A DNA stretch of 64,000 nt from an uncultured Alphaproteobacteria bacterium (GTDB taxonomy: Bacteria; Pseudomonadota; Alphaproteobacteria; HIMB59; GCA-002718135): positions 115,407-179,406 of the forward strand of contig CABXWB010000003.1 of the NCBI GenBank assembly GCA_902515745.1, given 5' to 3'. A model generated the notes under the pieces. The model did no database searches and was not told the DNA's origin. It saw only the letters and a list, made by a program, of their open reading frames with translations. Below are positions 63,019 through 64,000 of the stretch, piece by piece (position 1 is the stretch's first letter; each line of letters begins with the position of its first letter). The translations under genes were made by a program, and so were the position numbers.

Positions 63019-63744
63019 ATGGAACAATTATCGCAGATTTCAGCTGATTCCAATATCTTTGTGTTAACAGGTGCTGGTATAAGTAAAGAGTCTGGGATTG
63101 AAACATTCAGAGACTCTGATGGACTATGGAATAATCATAGGATTGAGGATGTTGCGAGTCCCGAAGGATTCTATAGAAACCCTACTCTTGTTTACGATTT
63201 TTATAATAAACGTCGAAAAGAACTAAATTCAGGAATAAAGCCAAATAGGGCCCATATTCTTCTTCATGAATTAGAAAAAACATATAAAATTCATATAGTT
63301 ACACAGAATATCGATAATTTGCATGAGATTGGAGGATCCTCATCAATAATTCATATGCACGGTGAGCTAAATAAAGCGAGATGTATAATGAACGATAATC
63401 ACGTATTTGAATGGCTAGAGGACTTAAATGAGACCCATAAATGCCCTAAATGCGGCTCTCAAATGAGACCTCACATTGTATGGTTTGGTGAAATGCCTAT
63501 GCAAATGGATGAAATTCATGATTTAGCTGAACGATCTAGTCTATTTGTTTCTATAGGCACTTCAGGACAAGTCTACCCTGCTGCCGGTTTCGTTTCGATG
63601 TTTAAAGATATGCGCAAACCAACAATTGAATTAAATCTGGAGCCATCAAGTAATCAAGATCAATTTGATTTTGCCATTCATAAACCTGCTACAGTTGCTG
63701 TTGAGGAATTTAAAAATTTACTTTTAAAAAATTTAAAAAACTAA
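63019..63744 (+). CDS. cobB: CobB-type NAD-dependent protein deacylase (sirtuin)
   Basis: A 241-residue class III sirtuin. GAGIS (18-22), TQNIDN (95-100) and the catalytic H114 in HMHGEL are intact. Three zinc-type Cys are seen (C122, C142, C145), the same incomplete-looking pattern as E. coli CobB. Y62 and R65 in FYNKRR match the acidic-acyl pocket of CobB and SIRT5, so desuccinylation is likely as well as deacetylation. It begins just after a 15-base palindrome, and divergent from the integrase gene. Confidence 0.92.
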   Translation: MEQLSQISADSNIFVLTGAGISKESGIETFRDSDGLWNNHRIEDVASPEGFYRNPTLVYDFYNKRRKELNSGIKPNRAHILLHELEKTYKIHIVTQNIDNLHEIGGSSSIIHMHGELNKARCIMNDNHVFEWLEDLNETHKCPKCGSQMRPHIVWFGEMPMQMDEIHDLAERSSLFVSIGTSGQVYPAAGFVSMFKDMRKPTIELNLEPSSNQDQFDFAIHKPATVAVEEFKNLLLKNLKN

Positions 63745-63827
63745 TTTATTCACATTATTATATTTTTTTAAACAATAAATTTTTTCTAGAACTTTCTTTA
63801 TAAAGAATCATTCGCATTAATGTTTTT

Positions 63828-64000
63828 ATGACAAGAAAACGTCCTGATTAAACTGAAGCGCGTAATTATTACATAAAAGGAGAGAGAAATGAGTACCCTA
63901 CTCTTCAAGATATCACTACAGAATTCAATTATTCTTTATCAACACTAAGAAAACAAGCAGCAAACGAAGGGTGGCTGACAAAAAGAAAAGAAAGAATTGA
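63828..64000 (+). pseudogene. Phage-like HTH protein fragment with in-frame stop
   Basis: Starting at ATG 63828 the frame reads MTRKRPD, then TAA (63849-63851), then stays open to the window end (TEARNYYIKGERNEYPTLQD and onward, ending TLRKQAANEGWLTKRKERI). The second part looks like the helix-turn-helix N-terminus of small phage or terminase-small-subunit-type proteins. No alternative ATG, GTG or TTG gives a good start for it. A single-base change to TTA would restore the frame. A 14-base palindrome lies at 63794-63807 upstream. It may be a decayed gene or a sequence error; the rest is outside the window. Confidence 0.5.

Noticed and set aside
61799..64000. A complete prophage at the right end
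   Set aside because: Only an integrase, a sirtuin and a broken HTH frame are visible; no capsid, tail or lysis genes are in the window.
1..64000. tRNA, rRNA or CRISPR features
   Set aside because: I looked through the gaps and saw no TTCGA-type T-loop with matching acceptor stem, no rRNA stretch and no regularly spaced repeats.

Overview
The window is a compact, AT-rich stretch (roughly 30% G+C by eye) of a streamlined, probably marine alphaproteobacterium. The opening gene order scpB-tatA-tatB-tatC-serS-pcm is typical of Alphaproteobacteria. A SAR11-like DMSP demethylase, a glycine-riboswitch-controlled gcvTHP operon, pairs of EamA permeases and many sugar ABC importers fit a free-living ocean heterotroph of the SAR11 or HIMB59/AEGEAN-169 kind. 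The taxon is inferred from gene content and not tested with a tree. Genes touch or overlap almost everywhere, several convergent pairs share their stop regions, and no gap between confident genes exceeds 300 bases. I saw no tRNA, rRNA, CRISPR array or insertion sequence.

Layout. 1-9.4 kb is housekeeping: the 3' end of scpB, Tat export, serS, pcm, a MATE exporter, rlmJ, cspA with small downstream genes, a TerB/J-domain protein, a threonine dehydratase-like enzyme and anmK. 9.4-9.6 kb holds a candidate small RNA with three stem-loops. 9.6-16.2 kb has a deaminase, the tandem glycine riboswitch with gcvT-gcvH-gcvP, rseP and a MazG-like protein. 16.2-18.9 kb is a cysE-cysK-metB sulfur amino acid operon on the minus strand. 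19-21.5 kb has an enolase-superfamily enzyme, a thioesterase and a BASS transporter. 21.4-28.3 kb is one tightly packed minus-strand run: a PhyH dioxygenase, an ABC-2 exporter, a photolyase-like protein with unusual domain order, PsiE, DCC, an FAH-family protein, a sulfotransferase and an aminotransferase IV. 28.4-33.6 kb has an MFS transporter, a beta-hydroxyacid dehydrogenase, a tiny membrane protein, dmdA and two EamA permeases.

33.7-53.7 kb is the most distinctive region: a locus that appears devoted to arabinose-containing oligosaccharides. It has two binding-protein-dependent importers, a GH127 beta-L-arabinofuranosidase, a GH51 alpha-L-arabinofuranosidase, a GH2 enzyme, two sugar oxidoreductases, a LacI regulator and a DapA-family protein resembling L-2-keto-3-deoxyarabonate dehydratase. 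The hydrolases lack signal peptides, so the oligosaccharides are probably imported and cut in the cytoplasm. The first importer has one MalF-type permease but four MalG-type permeases. The second importer has no ATPase of its own and probably uses the one at 36.7 kb.

53.7-59.8 kb groups a complete class III adenylate cyclase, an MscS-type channel with a cyclic-nucleotide-binding domain, a voltage-sensor K+ channel, a second divergent cyclase-TPR protein and a UPF0114 membrane protein, suggesting a cyclic-nucleotide-gated ion-flux module. 59.9-61.8 kb has two paralogous small membrane proteins, a peroxiredoxin-like protein and another membrane protein. The right end (61.8-64 kb) looks like the edge of an accessory region: a tyrosine recombinase with a 9-6-9 inverted repeat just upstream of its start, a CobB-type sirtuin, and a phage-like HTH reading frame interrupted by an in-frame stop.
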